64,000 bases of DNA from Asterella californica (lineage: Eukaryota > Streptophyta > Marchantiopsida > Marchantiales > Aytoniaceae): positions 23,410,001 to 23,474,000 of the forward strand of contig JAYKYS010000005.1 of the NCBI GenBank assembly GCA_036924285.1, read 5' to 3'. The number at the start of each line of letters is the position of its first letter. Positions within the stretch are counted from its first letter, which is position 1. The notes beneath the pieces were generated by a model that saw only the letters and a list, made by a program, of their open reading frames with translations, was not told where the DNA came from and ran no database searches. Below, piece after piece: positions 38,154-50,759 of this stretch. The translations under genes and the position numbers were made by a program.

Positions 38154-38580
38154 TGCTCATGGCCTTTGTGTCCTAGCCATCATGGCCAGAAGCAACTCGC
38201 CTCCCGCCTCCTCGCCTCGCTTGTCTGCCGCGTTTTTTGAATCACGGACTCGTCGCTCGTCGCTCGTCTGCTCTCTTTTTCGCCACTCGTCGCTCGTCTG
38301 CTCTTTTTTTCTAATTCGATACTACTCGTGGTTTTGGCTACCTTCTTGTCGATTCTTGTTTTGGCTACCTTCTTGTCGACAGGTTACAGGGTTACGTGTA
38401 TTTTTTGGTCTTTCTTCTTCTTTCACGTAATTGAAGCTCCCGCAGCCTTTGAAGGAACGAAGCGAAGCGAGTGCCTGTCTGTCATCGGCGTTGAGTTGTT
38501 GTTACAACTTCTGCGATCTTTTACATCGAAGGCTTTCAGTTACGTGTCTGTCTGCCATCGGCATTTCTTCGGCTGCTGTC

Positions 38581-38780
38581 TCTTATCGGCTGCGGTCTCT
38601 GGTACTCGGTGGCACATTCAATCGCTGTCTTTGATCGTCTACGTGCTCTTATCGGCTGCGGTCTCTGGTACTCGGTGGGTACATTCAATCGCTGTCCTTT
38701 TATCGTCTACGTGCTCTTATCGGCTGCAGTCTCTGGTACTCGGTGGACACATTCAATCGCTGTCCTTTTATCGTCTACGT
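38581..38780 (+). repeat. Three tandem copies of a 66-68 bp unit
   Basis: Units start with TCTTATCGGCTGC at 38581, 38647 and 38715. Each runs through CTCTGGTACTCGGTGG, ACATTCAATCGCTGTC and ATCGTCTACGT. Shorter duplications precede it, such as CTCGTCGCTCGTCTGCTCT near 38255 and 38287 and GGCTACCTTCTTGTCGA near 38336 and 38363. Confidence 0.85.
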
Positions 38781-38915
38781 TTATCGTTTATCGTCTACAT
38801 TTATACGTCTGCCTCTGTTTGTCTCTCGATCTTTTCGGATGCGGTTTCTGATCGTTTACTTGGATGTTGGCTTCAGCTGTTTGCTGTCTCAGTTTGGACG
38901 TTTTGAACTTACAAC

Positions 38916-39310
38916 ATGACTAACCAAGTTAGTCATACAGCGAGTGTAAAATGAGATTCTAATGGAGGCGCTGATGGTTTTTGGCGAGTAAGTGGGGGTA
39001 AGCTGGAGAAGCCACTTTCTGTCACTCCTGAGGACATCCGACTAAATTTCCTGTATATTTCGATGCTTGTTTGGAGTTCGCATCTGAAATGCCGTTCGTT
39101 ATCGAGGACGAGACCTTTCTCTTAGCATGTGGTGCAGCTTCGTTTACTGAGGTGGCGTTGAATCGAAAACGGTTCCAAGTGTATCGTGCTTTGGCTCTTT
39201 GTCTTGGTTACAGCGACCGCAAGGAGTTGCCTGAGATTCTAGTTACTGCTGTGAAATCGACCTGGTCTGAGGACGGAGAAGGCTTTGTTCGTTTCAAAAT
39301 GCCAGAGTGA
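38916..39310 (+). pseudogene. Decayed second coding segment in the TTAA element
   Basis: An ATG at 38916 opens a short frame that meets TGA at 38952-38954 and continues in frame as DSNGGADGFWRVSGGK and further. Near 39045 the coding-like reading shifts into the frame of 39071-39310, which runs through LEFASEMPFVIEDETFLLAC and ends with TAG-free sequence to TGA at 39310. I do not recognise the family. One stop and one frameshift would explain it as a broken gene. It could also be unrelated frames. Confidence 0.4.
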
Positions 39311-40425
39311 TTTGCAGTATCCACCTGTTCGGTTTGCAGTATTTTCTTCATCTATTGCATTGTATATTATTATAGGCATGTTTGCATCCCGGCTAGCGGG
39401 TCGCAGGAGCTGATGCTCCTACGAAATGTCATCCCGACATGTTGTTTCTCAGGCAGCTGTTCGATAGGCTTGGCTTCAATTTTTTAAAAAACTTTGAAGA
39501 GAAACCGAAATGACGAGTTGAATAGAAAAACATTCTCCTTACGTTGGCCAAGAAGATTTCATAACGATATTCTCTGTGCTATCAGTCTTCCGAATGCTGG
39601 AATCATAAAAGACTGTAAGTACTCGAGCCGACTTCAAGTTTTGAACTACATGTAAAACTATATTAGACACGGGAGGCAGTAACCCACACAAAAAGGTAAA
39701 AGCACATAGTCGTGATAAGGTGGATTGTTCTCTACACGCCTAGTCCTGCTTGTGTTTACCACTTGATTCTCTTGAAGTCGGAGAAAAGCACACTAGAAGC
39801 GAGGACTCAGCCTAGGCTAGCTAAACGATTTCCACCCTCATCAGTTCAGTTCCGTTCTGTTTCATGCTCATGCACTTACGCTGGTATGCGATTTCATCAT
39901 CTTCGCATTAGATATAAACCTCGGATGGATGTCAAAAAGTAGCCGGTACTCCCGAGGAAAGCTTGGGCGTGTCCAAAGGCTAACAAGGTGGCGGTGGATC
40001 GTGAGTATCTATCTCTCTACTCTGTCATCTAAACTCTCGTCTGAACCCATCGAAGTTTCAACTGTTCCATCCTCAAGCTCCTTCAAATTTTCAGAATCCA
40101 TCTCGGCAACTTCACGCAGGTTTTTTTTCTGTAACACACCTGTCCCGTCAACAGAATTAGTCGACATGAATACACGAAGTTTGAATGTGGTCCACGAGTT
40201 GACTCGATATGACTTCTTCAGTTAGCTGGACGATTCTGAAAAAGCTGAAAATGAATCCTACCGGCATTACACACATCAGGAGCCTTGGAAGGGTACAACG
40301 TGAAAGTCACACAGTTACAATCTCGGAAAAAGCGACATGCGCTCAAAATAATGTATTTTGCTCCGAAAATATAAAAATAATTTAGAATCAATGATAGCTT
40401 GGAGCTAAATAATTACCTCATAGCC

Positions 40426-42642
40426 TCATTGACCAAAAATACGCATTCGAAGTACGTCTTTCCAAATCGTGATACGAGGAACAAGGACCCTGTTGGATGC
40501 TGGTCTGCGACGGATAGTTCTGTCATTTTGTTGACGTTGTCTTCTTTGAATAACTTCACGGCGAATATTCTCGTTCCAATCCATAGCGGCGCAAGCTAAA
40601 CGAGCCTCGTGCGAGCTATCCCAATGGATCCGCTTTGTCGCAAACTTATTGATGACAGAATGAAACGTCTTACTCATGAAGTTCTCCCTCGCACGAGTGT
40701 AAAAACGCATCTTCAACCAAGTGAAATGCTTCTCGAGAAATGCAGCTATTGCAAGATGCGTACGTCCTCCATGAAGATATCGTGCTCCTTCTCCAAACGC
40801 TAATGAGACACACTGACGATCATCCGGGAGGATACGACAATCCGTGTGATCACCTGTCCAATGCTTCGCCGCTGTGAGGATATCAAAGACCATCAAATGC
40901 GGACCCTCGTCGCCTCTAAAAAAGAAGCTCACATTAGCCATGAATAAATAATAACATAAAGACTAAGATGCATCGGCATAATATGATAGTGAATACCTGT
41001 CACGTGCAGCACGAGAACAAGTATAAATCCATGACTTCAACTTGTATGCAATATCATGGGCTGCCAGCTCAGGATACTTCAACCCTCGGGCTCGTTCAGG
41101 TGCCCAGTAGTCTTCGGCAGATAGTCCTAAGTCCTCAGCTACACGATTTACGAAGTCCGCCTTACTGCCACTAAGAGGTAGACTCTTTTTACGACAATAT
41201 GCTTTGAACTGGACTACTGAGAATATGGCTAGCTCCCTCCTGCTCCGTGTCTCTTCGATATTCCGATCTCTAGATGACATCTTCACCTCTTGCAACTCCT
41301 CCTTGAATTTTTGCACAATATTTTTTGCCTTGTGCCAAAGATCTTTTTGATTGCAAATTCCATTTCTATATAATAAACAAGTTAGTGGGTTACTTGGAGA
41401 AATAATGTACATAAAATACACTCATAATGAATAAAAGCACAATGGAAAGAACTCACTCTTCAATAATGCAGTCCACGGAACGATTGTCGTCGTGGATGAT
41501 CTCCGAGATAGTCAAACCTTTGTCTTTCAACGTGGCAATGCCTTTCTCCACGGCAGCTATCTCTATCCTCCAAGAACTACTGGTCTCCACCCTGGTCATG
41601 GTTATCATCTCGATAACTCGATTGTCTGCAACATTGATGAATTGCACAGTTTCATGGTACCTGTTGCGAGACGAGTCCCATCTACAATCAACATATAATA
41701 CCAATGGCTCTGCACACCAAATAATATTTGTAAGTACTAATGAGCTGACATCAAAACTTGACTCAAGTCAAACACAACGAGGAATAGTGAGGTCTAACCC
41801 GTGGATGTCAATAGCTCGGACTGCAACAATTCTTTTTGCTCCGTCCATATTCCCTCCGCTGCATTGCACCAACCTATGGCTCGATCGGTGTCACTTTGAA
41901 AGTCATACCAATGCGACTCGGTGGGCACATTCATCCTCATCGCCCCCAACATATTCGCAACATTGGTGTAACTCAGACCGGCACATAAAGCAGCATGATA
42001 CATCTGACCAATCACGTCAAGTGATCCTCGATCCCTCTCCATCTCTCCGATGGCAAACACGGTGGTGTGACCCTCGTCACAACTAAACTTCAGCTGCCAA
42101 CACTGTTGGTAAGCTGTGACAACATGCTTGAGACAATAAAGCGTGCATCCTAATCTTGGGCACTTCACATGAAATACATCACAAAACTCCAAAATCTTCC
42201 CGCGACCCCAAAATCCATACTCAACCTCTCTATGCTCTATAGGTGCCTCCGGAACGTCGTCAAGAACCTCCTCCGCCAAATCAGAAGCCTGATTATCTGC
42301 AACTATAGTTTGACTATCCTTGACAATCATAGCCTCTACGTGCTCAACAACATCATCAGCAAGATTGATCTCCACGGATGCTTCTTCGATGGGCTGGGCT
42401 ACACGAGCAGCACGTGCTCTCTCTAGACCGTCTATACGGCCTGCAGCTCCATCCAACAACCATCTCAAACACTGAGAGTGTGTTGCAGCAGGTCCCGATG
42501 TAGGACTTAGTGCACGGCGTAATCGGCTGTAGACGTCTAAGAGGTCCTCGGGAATCCTAATGACCTGGATGGTATTCGGTCTTCTTCTAACATGATAGTT
42601 GTTCCGGTCAGAAGGATACTGTCCCCATTGCCTCTCAGCCAT
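40426..42642 (-). CDS. TTAA-element transposase-like protein with SAP motif (4 exons)
   Basis: Exons 42642-41799, 41709-41457, 41365-40997 and 40915-40426 join at GT-AG sites with matching phases to give 651 residues and no internal stop. Residues 154-192 hold a zinc-ribbon-like set (C161, C166, C188, H192). D289 in YVDCRWDSS and D355/D356 in EIIHDDNRSVD, followed by DLWHKAKN (374-381), resemble the first two acidic residues and the W-H segment of DDE transposases. E566 in RENFMSKTFHSVIN is a candidate third, followed by AAMDWNENIRRE. This order matches a widespread transposon-derived family I recall in fish and cnidarians (pattern GDGRMDS, DVWHVAKG, EAFHSVINHFAPK). Residues 412-446 (VQFKAYCRKKSLPLSGSK) fit a SAP DNA-binding motif lying between the acidic residues. 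Exon joins are seen in the sequence; catalytic roles are inferred. Confidence 0.75.
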
Positions 42643-43573
42643 GGCTGAACTATAATCAATAATTATCTACATTTACATAATCATAAATATGAGAAAAGAT
42701 GACAACAGAAATAGACTTTTTAAATTCTTGTCTAAAATTAATCTATACCACAGTAAAAATATCATGAATACAGAAAAGGATTTATCTCTAAATATCTATA
42801 AAAAGCAGAAATAAATAATAATCAAATCACGACTGAATTACCTAACACCAAGCTTGTGCTGAAAACTGAACCCACTCTTACAGGAAATAGTTTCTGCTCC
42901 AAATATATGTGACAGTAATAGAGATATGTTAGTAAACAAAACATCAAGTTCACAATATATATCACAAATGGAAGATCAATAAAGATATAATATATAAACA
43001 GAAAACATAATAATAAATATTTACTAAAATTAAATATACATATCTAATCGATAATGACTACAAAGAACTAGAAAATAAACTAAGTGCTAAGTACTGGTTC
43101 CAAGAGAAGAGAAAAATTCATCTTTGGAGCAAAGGAGTTAGAGCCTCACTGTGCAAAAAGCACAATGAGCCAAAAGCACACAAGGATGGAGGCTTTGCTA
43201 CTCCTGCGCTGGAGGAGGAGGGGGCAGGAGCTTCCCTCCTGCAGTGCCCCTGACAGTAAAACAGTAGGCACCTGCCCCTGCCCCCCTCCTGATTTTTGCA
43301 GCTGCCCAGAAATTCAAAATTTTCGAAATTCAAATGAACCTGCCCGTGTGAGCTTGTGGTGCAGTTTGTGGTCCAGAATTATTTCACTCATTATATTTAT
43401 TTAGATCTTGAAAATTCGAATTTTTTTCTGAGAAGTAGCGCCTCAAAATATCTATCAAAAATGAGTATTCTCATCGGAAACAGCTCACAGATGGCGACAC
43501 ATTCTTCTATCGCGAAATGCTCTGGGTAGCCCAGATTTTGTCTTCCGCTAAGCCCGCACAGCGAAAATGAAAA

Positions 43574-43590
43574 CTCTGGGTAACCCAGAG
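43574..43590. repeat. Short palindrome near the right end of the TTAA element
   Basis: CTCTGGGT-A-ACCCAGAG is palindromic. A related ATGCTCTGGGTAGCCCAGA lies at about 43516-43535 in the opposite sense, so the two can also pair with each other. They are sub-terminal, mirroring hairpins at the left end. Confidence 0.7.
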
Positions 43591-43616
43591 CATTAGTACC
43601 AGGAGGGGGGGTTTAA

Positions 43617-46600
43617 GGGATTCCGAACGGTCGTTAAATATAGGAGAGGAGTATTGTACTGTTAAAATGTTATGATCATTGTACTATAACTTTGTCTTCT
43701 AAATCGTCTGAATGAGATACCTTCTTACGTGGTAGAATCAGTCGAATTACTGGGATTGATAGATCACTTCCATAGCTCTCACGGACTCACTATTTTACAC
43801 TAACAGAAAGTCGTTTAGCCTGAGGTGTGTTCACATCATCTGAAATTGAGCACTGAAGTGAAGTGAACCGCACGGATATTGGTTGGTTATGTCATCTCTC
43901 GGTTTACCATCTTAGTTTTCTTATCTTTTTCTATATTTAATGAGATTTATCATTAGTTTTAGAGTTTGCAGTTCTCGTCGTCTAACGCTATCGAGTCTGG
44001 GTTAATGAAATGTGAATGCGTTGCTTCGATGGGCGGTTCAGCTGATTCATGACTTGGCATTGTCTTGCACTCTTAGGTGTGTTGTCGTTTCTGTAGTTTC
44101 TTTGCACTCCACATCTACTCTGACTCCAGTTCACATGAACTTGTCGTACCGCGTGGTTGTAGTCGAGGCGTTTTTGCTTTGAGACGTGCGACGGACGTGT
44201 CCTTCGTTTAGTTGTATAGTCAAACTTTTTAATGTATCGGATCGAAGTTTGAAACAGTCGTTTGACGCCTGTATGGATGCATCTGTTGAGATACAAAAAA
44301 TCCAAGGTCAAACTATCCTCTATCCGACACTCTCTTGTCCTCTGTAGAGACTGTCCTCCGGAATACTTTATGATACTGATGATATGTTTGATACAACATC
44401 TCACTCGTGGGTTATGTGCTTTCGCTCTAAATTCTCTGGAGTGCACCGCAACTCTTTTTACTTTGCTTTCTATGTGAAAAGAGTGACACATTTCATTGAA
44501 AGTGACGATGTATTTTCCATAGCTCTTTTGCGATCATCACGTTGACTTTGTTCATTCATAAGTTTTGGAGTTCTTGAGATCACTCAGCCCGATTGTTGAA
44601 GTAGTAGCACATGTCCACTATTGACACACACACTCATTGAGTATCAAATTCAGTCGCTCTTCAAGTGACTCTAGTAGTGCCACGACAAGTTTTCAAATCA
44701 AACTGTTGTATCCCTAGCAGATTCTTCTTCGGACGGAAATAACCAATTTCATTCAGCATCCTCCCCAAGGTTTTGGGTATCCGATAGCATCCAGCCTTTG
44801 ACACTTCTGCTGATAGAGAAATGGCAATATCTTTTGCAGCCTGAACCTTATTGCCTCCTTGAGGAGTCAAAAAGTTTATAGGCACAACCTTGCACTTAAG
44901 CCTAACGTGCTCCTCAAAAGTGTCGAAGCTAAAAGTATTGGCACCTTCATCCTAGATCTACGTTAATCAATACATGACTTCGCACGTTTGATCTCCCTCA
45001 CTGGTCCAAGGGGTCCAACATTGCTGACCCTGCAGTTATGAAAGGATGAAGCTTGACACTCACCATCAAAACCTACGACATCTTATCTTGTCGCCAGAAA
45101 GTGGGTATAGAAGTTCCTTCATCTCCTCATAGAATTTCACAAGTTCTGTAGTGCTGACGTGCTATGGTGTAAGGGGGAATGACAGCCTTGCTAAGATCAA
45201 ACTGTTTATTTTTCTCTTAACCTCTCACTAACCAAAATGGTAATGGATGATTACATTGTCACATGTTCTTATCAAGAGCCAACTGTGGTTATACAGGATG
45301 ACTGAAATTTCAAGGAGATGAAAAGGCTGCTGAAATGCACCCACATGCCCCTCCCTTCGTCAAATTTTGAGCTCGTCCAAACGAAAACAAACAAGCAATA
45401 GAATCCTCCAAAAGTCTTCATTATGATTTCGTTCTGGAGGTCTGTGCTAAATGTGGAAGTTTTGAATTAAAGGTAATGTCCAATTTGTCCTCGAAGCCTG
45501 AAAAGGAAAGAACAGAAGAATGAAATCGTAAGCAAAGATCTCCATATTATCTCATAAACATGGTAAGAGTTCTAGGAACACAAGATTGACGAGAATAAGC
45601 ACACCTGAATATTTGGATCCCTTTCCTTCACTGACCTACCCTAAGGCAATTTGTCAAAAACCAGGATTCTATAACTTCCAAAATCACAGGTTGACCTTCT
45701 ACTTGTCAGTTGGAGTCTTCATCAAAGCATCTTTAATTGGATGATTGAAACGTGTGTAATTCCAAAAAGAGCAGCACACTTTGGTAAATTTTGTTCTTCT
45801 CAAGACGAATATAACACCACCCTTGAGAGAGTTATTTTGTTTGTTTATTAGCGCAGTGAGTCGGATCTTTGAGGGAAGCAAAACTGGATGTTTACTCTAC
45901 CAAGTAAGTATGAGATTACACAGACACCCCCATGAAAACTTGTGTTACTTTAGAGCATTTAGACCGTAATGTAAAAAAACCATAGACTCACCCTAGCAAA
46001 AGGAGTATTGAGCTCCTCGTTCAACCTTCTCGACCATGTATGATTCTTGTACTTACGGCTTTGGTCGGAGATGTGGGTTTGACCAAGTGATTCAGACAAA
46101 ACATCTTTACGTTGCATGTTTAGATGTGTTAACAAGGTTGAGAGTGAGATTTTGGTAGCATTTACTCAGGTTTAGTAGTAAGGTCACTAGCGCTTAGGAC
46201 ACAAGAACTTGATGCATCAAAAATCTACAAGGTAAACTCCTCATGACTCTGGTAGCACCTTTCGAACCAGATCGAGGTAAAAGTTTTGGAAGACCTTTTA
46301 GTCCTAGAGAACAGAAACTCGAGCCGACATAGAGATCGCCATTGTCTTGGGCTTTGCTCTTGTCACATAGGATTCCAAGAAAGGCCATGTAACATGCATG
46401 AGTCCATACACTGCAATGTCAAAAGCGTACAAGCAAAAGAATAGGCCATTGCTGGCTCAGTTATACACCAATTACACCCAACCCGTTTGGTACCTACAGT
46501 TGTACTTCCATGCCTAGTCATGGGTTCATCATCCTTCGGTTATAAGTCGATTGATATATCCCAAACAAGCATGCGTTAATCATTGTCCACCTGATCTAAA

Positions 46601-48721
46601 TCAAGTTCAAGATCTTCTGCAAATTTGCATAAGATCTTGAACACTACTTGAGATAAGACGCGCAAAACATAAAGTGACGCATTCAGCTGAATTCTTAGAA
46701 CAACAGCGTCTCAAAAAGATCTCCACTCTTGCAATAGTACTTAGTGTCCATTTCATTATGTTGTTCTAGTGAACAATGATGAAGAAAATGCTTGAGCAAA
46801 TATCAAAGTAAATCCATAGATCGACTAAAGGTGACATGAAAACAAAGACTATAATTTGAAGTTCATATGGAGAACACAAAACAAAAGAACAAAGTTACGA
46901 GAAGCACGTGAAACGAAGAACTGCACTTGACGATACACATGATCATAATCTCATTCGTAATCCCATGCCAAAAATGACCCCAATGTATTTTACATACACA
47001 TGGAATACTCTGGAGACGAGAAATTTGACTACAGAGAGAATGAAAATACTGAAAATACCTTCCAGTTGTGGTAAGAACAAGATGGTCGATTAACAAAGAA
47101 GTATTATAGCGGATTCAGCCTACATTTGTATTTCAGAAAAGAACATGAAAACTTTGATGAAAATCATATGTTTTGGCAATCAGTGTCTACTCTGCATCAC
47201 TTGGTGTTTATGTGTAACATCCAACATTACACTCAAATCTTAAAATAGGACACATTCCAGAAACAACCAAAATCTGTAAATATTTTCAGAATTTGATAAC
47301 ATTCAGAGAAACGATCAACCGATCACTTCTCCATAAAGCATCAAAAGTGAAAATCTTCACGCGTGTGTGAAAACTGATGAAAATGTAACCGGAGAATGTT
47401 AGCAAAACTTACAACTTTCGGAACTAAACGAAGAAGTGATCTCTCGATCACTTCTCTAAAAAGCGATGGGTGGTAACATTTATACACATGTGCAAAAATG
47501 ACAAAAACACAAAAAAATTGCTTAACAATATAGAGCCAGATGATCTCTCGATCACTCCTCACATTTGTCAAGAGAAAGGTTGTCACTAGTAAACACCGTA
47601 TAGTCGAAAGTAACCCAGTCACTTAATTAGTTGCCACAGTAGATTAAGTTATAACTTGCGACACAAAATGCGATTCAGAGAAGGTTGAAATCTAACCATG
47701 GAGATTAACTAAACGGAGGTGGACAAAAAAGATGAACAAAAAGAGGTACACAAAAAGATGAACCGCAAGATTCGATTAAAATTTATGTGGAGAACGTGTA
47801 GTGTGACATCAAGTAAAAGATTTCGAGGAACAACCAGCACTTAGTATTTAATGCCATGAGGCTCAATAAATGATATTTCATCTGTAACAGAAGCAATAGA
47901 AGTATTTTTTCTAAAAATAAATAAACATAAAATGATCAACAATGACAACGAGTGTAAGTTAAAGATGAATAAGGGTCTTAAAGTCCTAACGAGCGAGTAA
48001 CAATCAGAAAACAAACATTACTTAAATAGTCTGAAAGATTAACTTCACAACATAATTATATTGGTTAAAGTTGAGAACTACATTCTCTTAACAGCCTAAA
48101 GAATGTCAAACTGAACTGTACCATTCCAGTCTAATAAAAATTGCTCCTAAACGTGGTTGCTTTTATTACCAGAAGACAAATCATTTGCGGCTTCTGATTT
48201 AGTGTGGTTCTTATTTTCTCACTCTAAGATGACTTTTTTGCAAACGTTTCAGATCCCTTGCAAGAATTATCTTGTTCTTTATTCAACTTGATATTGTACC
48301 TAAATACTTGAGTATCAACAAAATTCAACTCATAAATATTCGATCTTTTCTTTTCTTATTTGACTTTTAATTCTGGTAAGTAAGCACCATCAAATGAATC
48401 CGCCACTTGTGTTGCATACCACATATTTCTTGATCAAAGTCAATACTTGTACAACAATCATTAAAATTTTATTCACTTTAGCTAACCAAAATGACCGCTT
48501 TTGCAAATCTTTGTAAGGAGCAAGAGCAATGAATCATTTCTCTTCTAAATCTTTGAAGTCTCTAGGTGTTTCATTACATTCGTTGTCCCGTCTTGTACCA
48601 GAGTACAATGAATGAGACGGTCAAGCAATTCGTTCCAACAATTCTTCTTCCAATTCTTTTCCTTCTTTAGTCACTTGGTTGTTGACTATCTAGGAACTTC
48701 CTTCTTCGTCAAACTGTCTTC
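43617..48721. other. Intergenic stretch with unassigned coding-like fragments
   Basis: A minus-strand frame of 167 codons (43988-44491) is basic, Arg/His-rich and without a known domain. Minus-strand fragments near 44661-44885 (PINFLTPQGGNKVQAAKDIA), around 45100-45180 (ELVKFYEEMKELLYPLSGDK) and 46194-46388 read like a decayed gene or retroelement, but no family is recognised. From about 46850 to 48550 the sequence is AT-rich with nothing identifiable. Confidence 0.35.
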
Positions 48722-49352
48722 AGATGTCAGTAAGGTCTTCCTTCTTAACTCCATAGGTCCAAGAAACCTTCAGATCCAACTTTTGATAACCGAGATATCT
48801 CTGATTTTTGATCGTAGGTGATCGAATCTTCAAAAACTCCTCTCTATGACTTAAAATCACATACACTTGTAAAATGGACCACCTGATCTGAGTCTTCTCT
48901 GGTAAGTAGATCTAGCTATCTTGAACCCAACGAGACTCCAAACAAGCCATTTGGAGTTCTCCTCGCAAAACCATGCAAGAAATTTGATCGCAAGAAGTAC
49001 AAAATTGACGTAAATCGACTCCTTACGGCTCAAACTCGCTCACCACACCCAAATCAACAATCCAATCCACATACCGTCTTCTCCTAGGCGTAAGTGAAGA
49101 GTCCTTGATCACATAGACACCAAGAATGAAGAGCTTGACTCAACGATAGCAAATAACAACCCAATTTCAGATCACAAACGAACAAAAACTGATGTAAGCG
49201 CTTGCGAATCAGTTTCTCTCACATCTTCCAAATTGCCCGATGAAACTTCATATCGTCTTCAATTCCTAAAGAACACGGTGTTCTGATCTCAATGGATCCA
49301 AGGACAACAAGATTGAACTCCAGAACGTCTCCAACGGTCCAACTTTTCTTCA
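48722..49352. repeat. Dispersed repeat, first half, right copy
   Basis: Direct copy of 2125-2790 with the same order of blocks and many substitutions. It stops near 49375, where the inserted GAAGAC-rich segment begins with a hairpin. Confidence 0.7.
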
Positions 49353-50144
49353 CAGATCACTGAGCACTCCAAATCTCTTCCGTGAAGGTGAACGACATTC
49401 ACCTTCACGGAAGCTCAATAGAAGTCTCGGAAGCTCACTAGAAGAAGGTAAGAAGATGAGGAAGATGGGAGAAGATGGGGAAGAAGAGAAAATCCAAACA
49501 AGAGAAAACAAGATGGAAAGAGGAAATTAAGATTCCGACAGGCTTCTAATCCGGATCCTGACTAACAAGCCATCCCTGCTTGTAATAGTTTGGAGAGGAA
49601 GACAACAAATGTGAGTACTGTTGCACCGTCTTCTACTTAAGGATGTCGTCTTCTGTTGTGAGAAGAAGGCTTCTTTCTTCTTCTCTTCGCTGCTCCGACT
49701 ACTCTGTCTTCTGGGATCCCTTACCCATAAGACCGTCCGTGCGCGGATCTTAAGTGCTCCACTGGACGAGCCAAGCTACACTTCCACAACTGCTGACAGT
49801 CACCGCCACTCAAGAAGAACACTTCCCATGCACAAGCGGGAGCGAATTCAAGGAAACCCACCACCCGGAAGACATGGACAAAGCTTCTGCACTCAAATCA
49901 ACAATCCATTCCCCGCGAAGAAGGTACATAGGTGTTGGGAAGCTCACTCCCTCTACTGTCTGCTCCTACTCCTCGACACATCAGTCTAACCAGCAAGACT
50001 GCACGAGGATGCCGTTCCCTGCTCCTAGACTGCCCACTACTCATCTACATCTCCGAATCGCTGCTGGTGGTAAGAGAATGCAGATTTTTTCTTGCGTTAT
50101 CCTCTTATTCCAACATCGAGTGTAGTGTACAGTGTGTACCTCTA

Positions 50145-50261
50145 GTGTCTAATCTGTCTCCTGCACCGTAAGATTGGTATGTGTGTGTAGGCAGCCAGTT
50201 TCTTCGAAGACTCCCCCGTGTGTCTAATCTGTCTGCACCGTAAGATCGGTATGTGTGTGCA
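50145..50261 (+). repeat. Two-copy tandem repeat, about 72 bp apart
   Basis: 'GTGTCTAATCTGTCT', 'GCACCGTAAGAT.GGTATGTGTGTG' occurs starting near 50145 and again near 50219. Confidence 0.7.
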
Positions 50262-50759
50262 GAACTCAATTCTTCACACGGGTCTAATTTCCTACTCTAC
50301 AATCCTACTTAACCATCGCCATGAGAACCAGGGGAGACGACCACCGGAGAGAGATGGACGCTGACAGGAGGCTGCCACCCCACATGCAAACGGTTTCCCT
50401 TCCTAATTAGCCATCCACCTTGTTGCTCCTACGCTACCTATGCCGCCACATGGTATCCTAACTAATTTAAGACTGGTTCTGTCACCTTCTAATATAGCAT
50501 GTGATTACTTTACTAAGTTTGGACAAGATTGACTTGTCTGCGGTGCTTGCTGCCTACTCTGATTGCTCGGTGGCAATCTCTACCTGATTTGCTCCTATCG
50601 GAGCTTCTAATGCGGCTTCTGATAAGCTGGGAAGCTGCCGGTGCCTCTTGTTTGATATCATGAAGGTCCATCCTTGTAACTCTGGTACCATGAATGCCGT
50701 CCTCCTCAATCTTACAGCTTGTCTCAAATTCATGCTTTAGATCTGCGGCAGAGAACTGC

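Larger units (their letters stand above)
38034..43616. mobile_element. TTAA-flanked DNA transposon with 12-bp terminal inverted repeats
   Basis: TTAA at 38034-38037 is followed by ACCCCCCCTCCT (38038-38049). At the other end AGGAGGGGGGGT (43601-43612) is followed by TTAA (43613-43616). The 12-bp ends are perfect inverted copies, and the two TTAA sites look like the target duplication made by Kolobok or piggyBac transposons. Short hairpins sit just inside both ends (38068-38089 and 38124-38153; 43517-43594). The element encodes an intact-looking transposase-like gene on the minus strand (40426-42642) and a decayed coding segment on the plus strand (38916-39310). The protein is not piggyBac-like, so a Kolobok-like or unclassified TTAA element is more likely. 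Confidence 0.75.

Noticed and set aside
38034..43616. piggyBac identity for the TTAA element
   Set aside because: TTAA sites and C-rich ends fit, but the protein has none of the piggyBac core or its C-terminal cysteine pattern.
43988..44491. 167-codon basic minus-strand frame as a gene
   Set aside because: No domain, no promoter signal, and equally open plus-strand frames across it.
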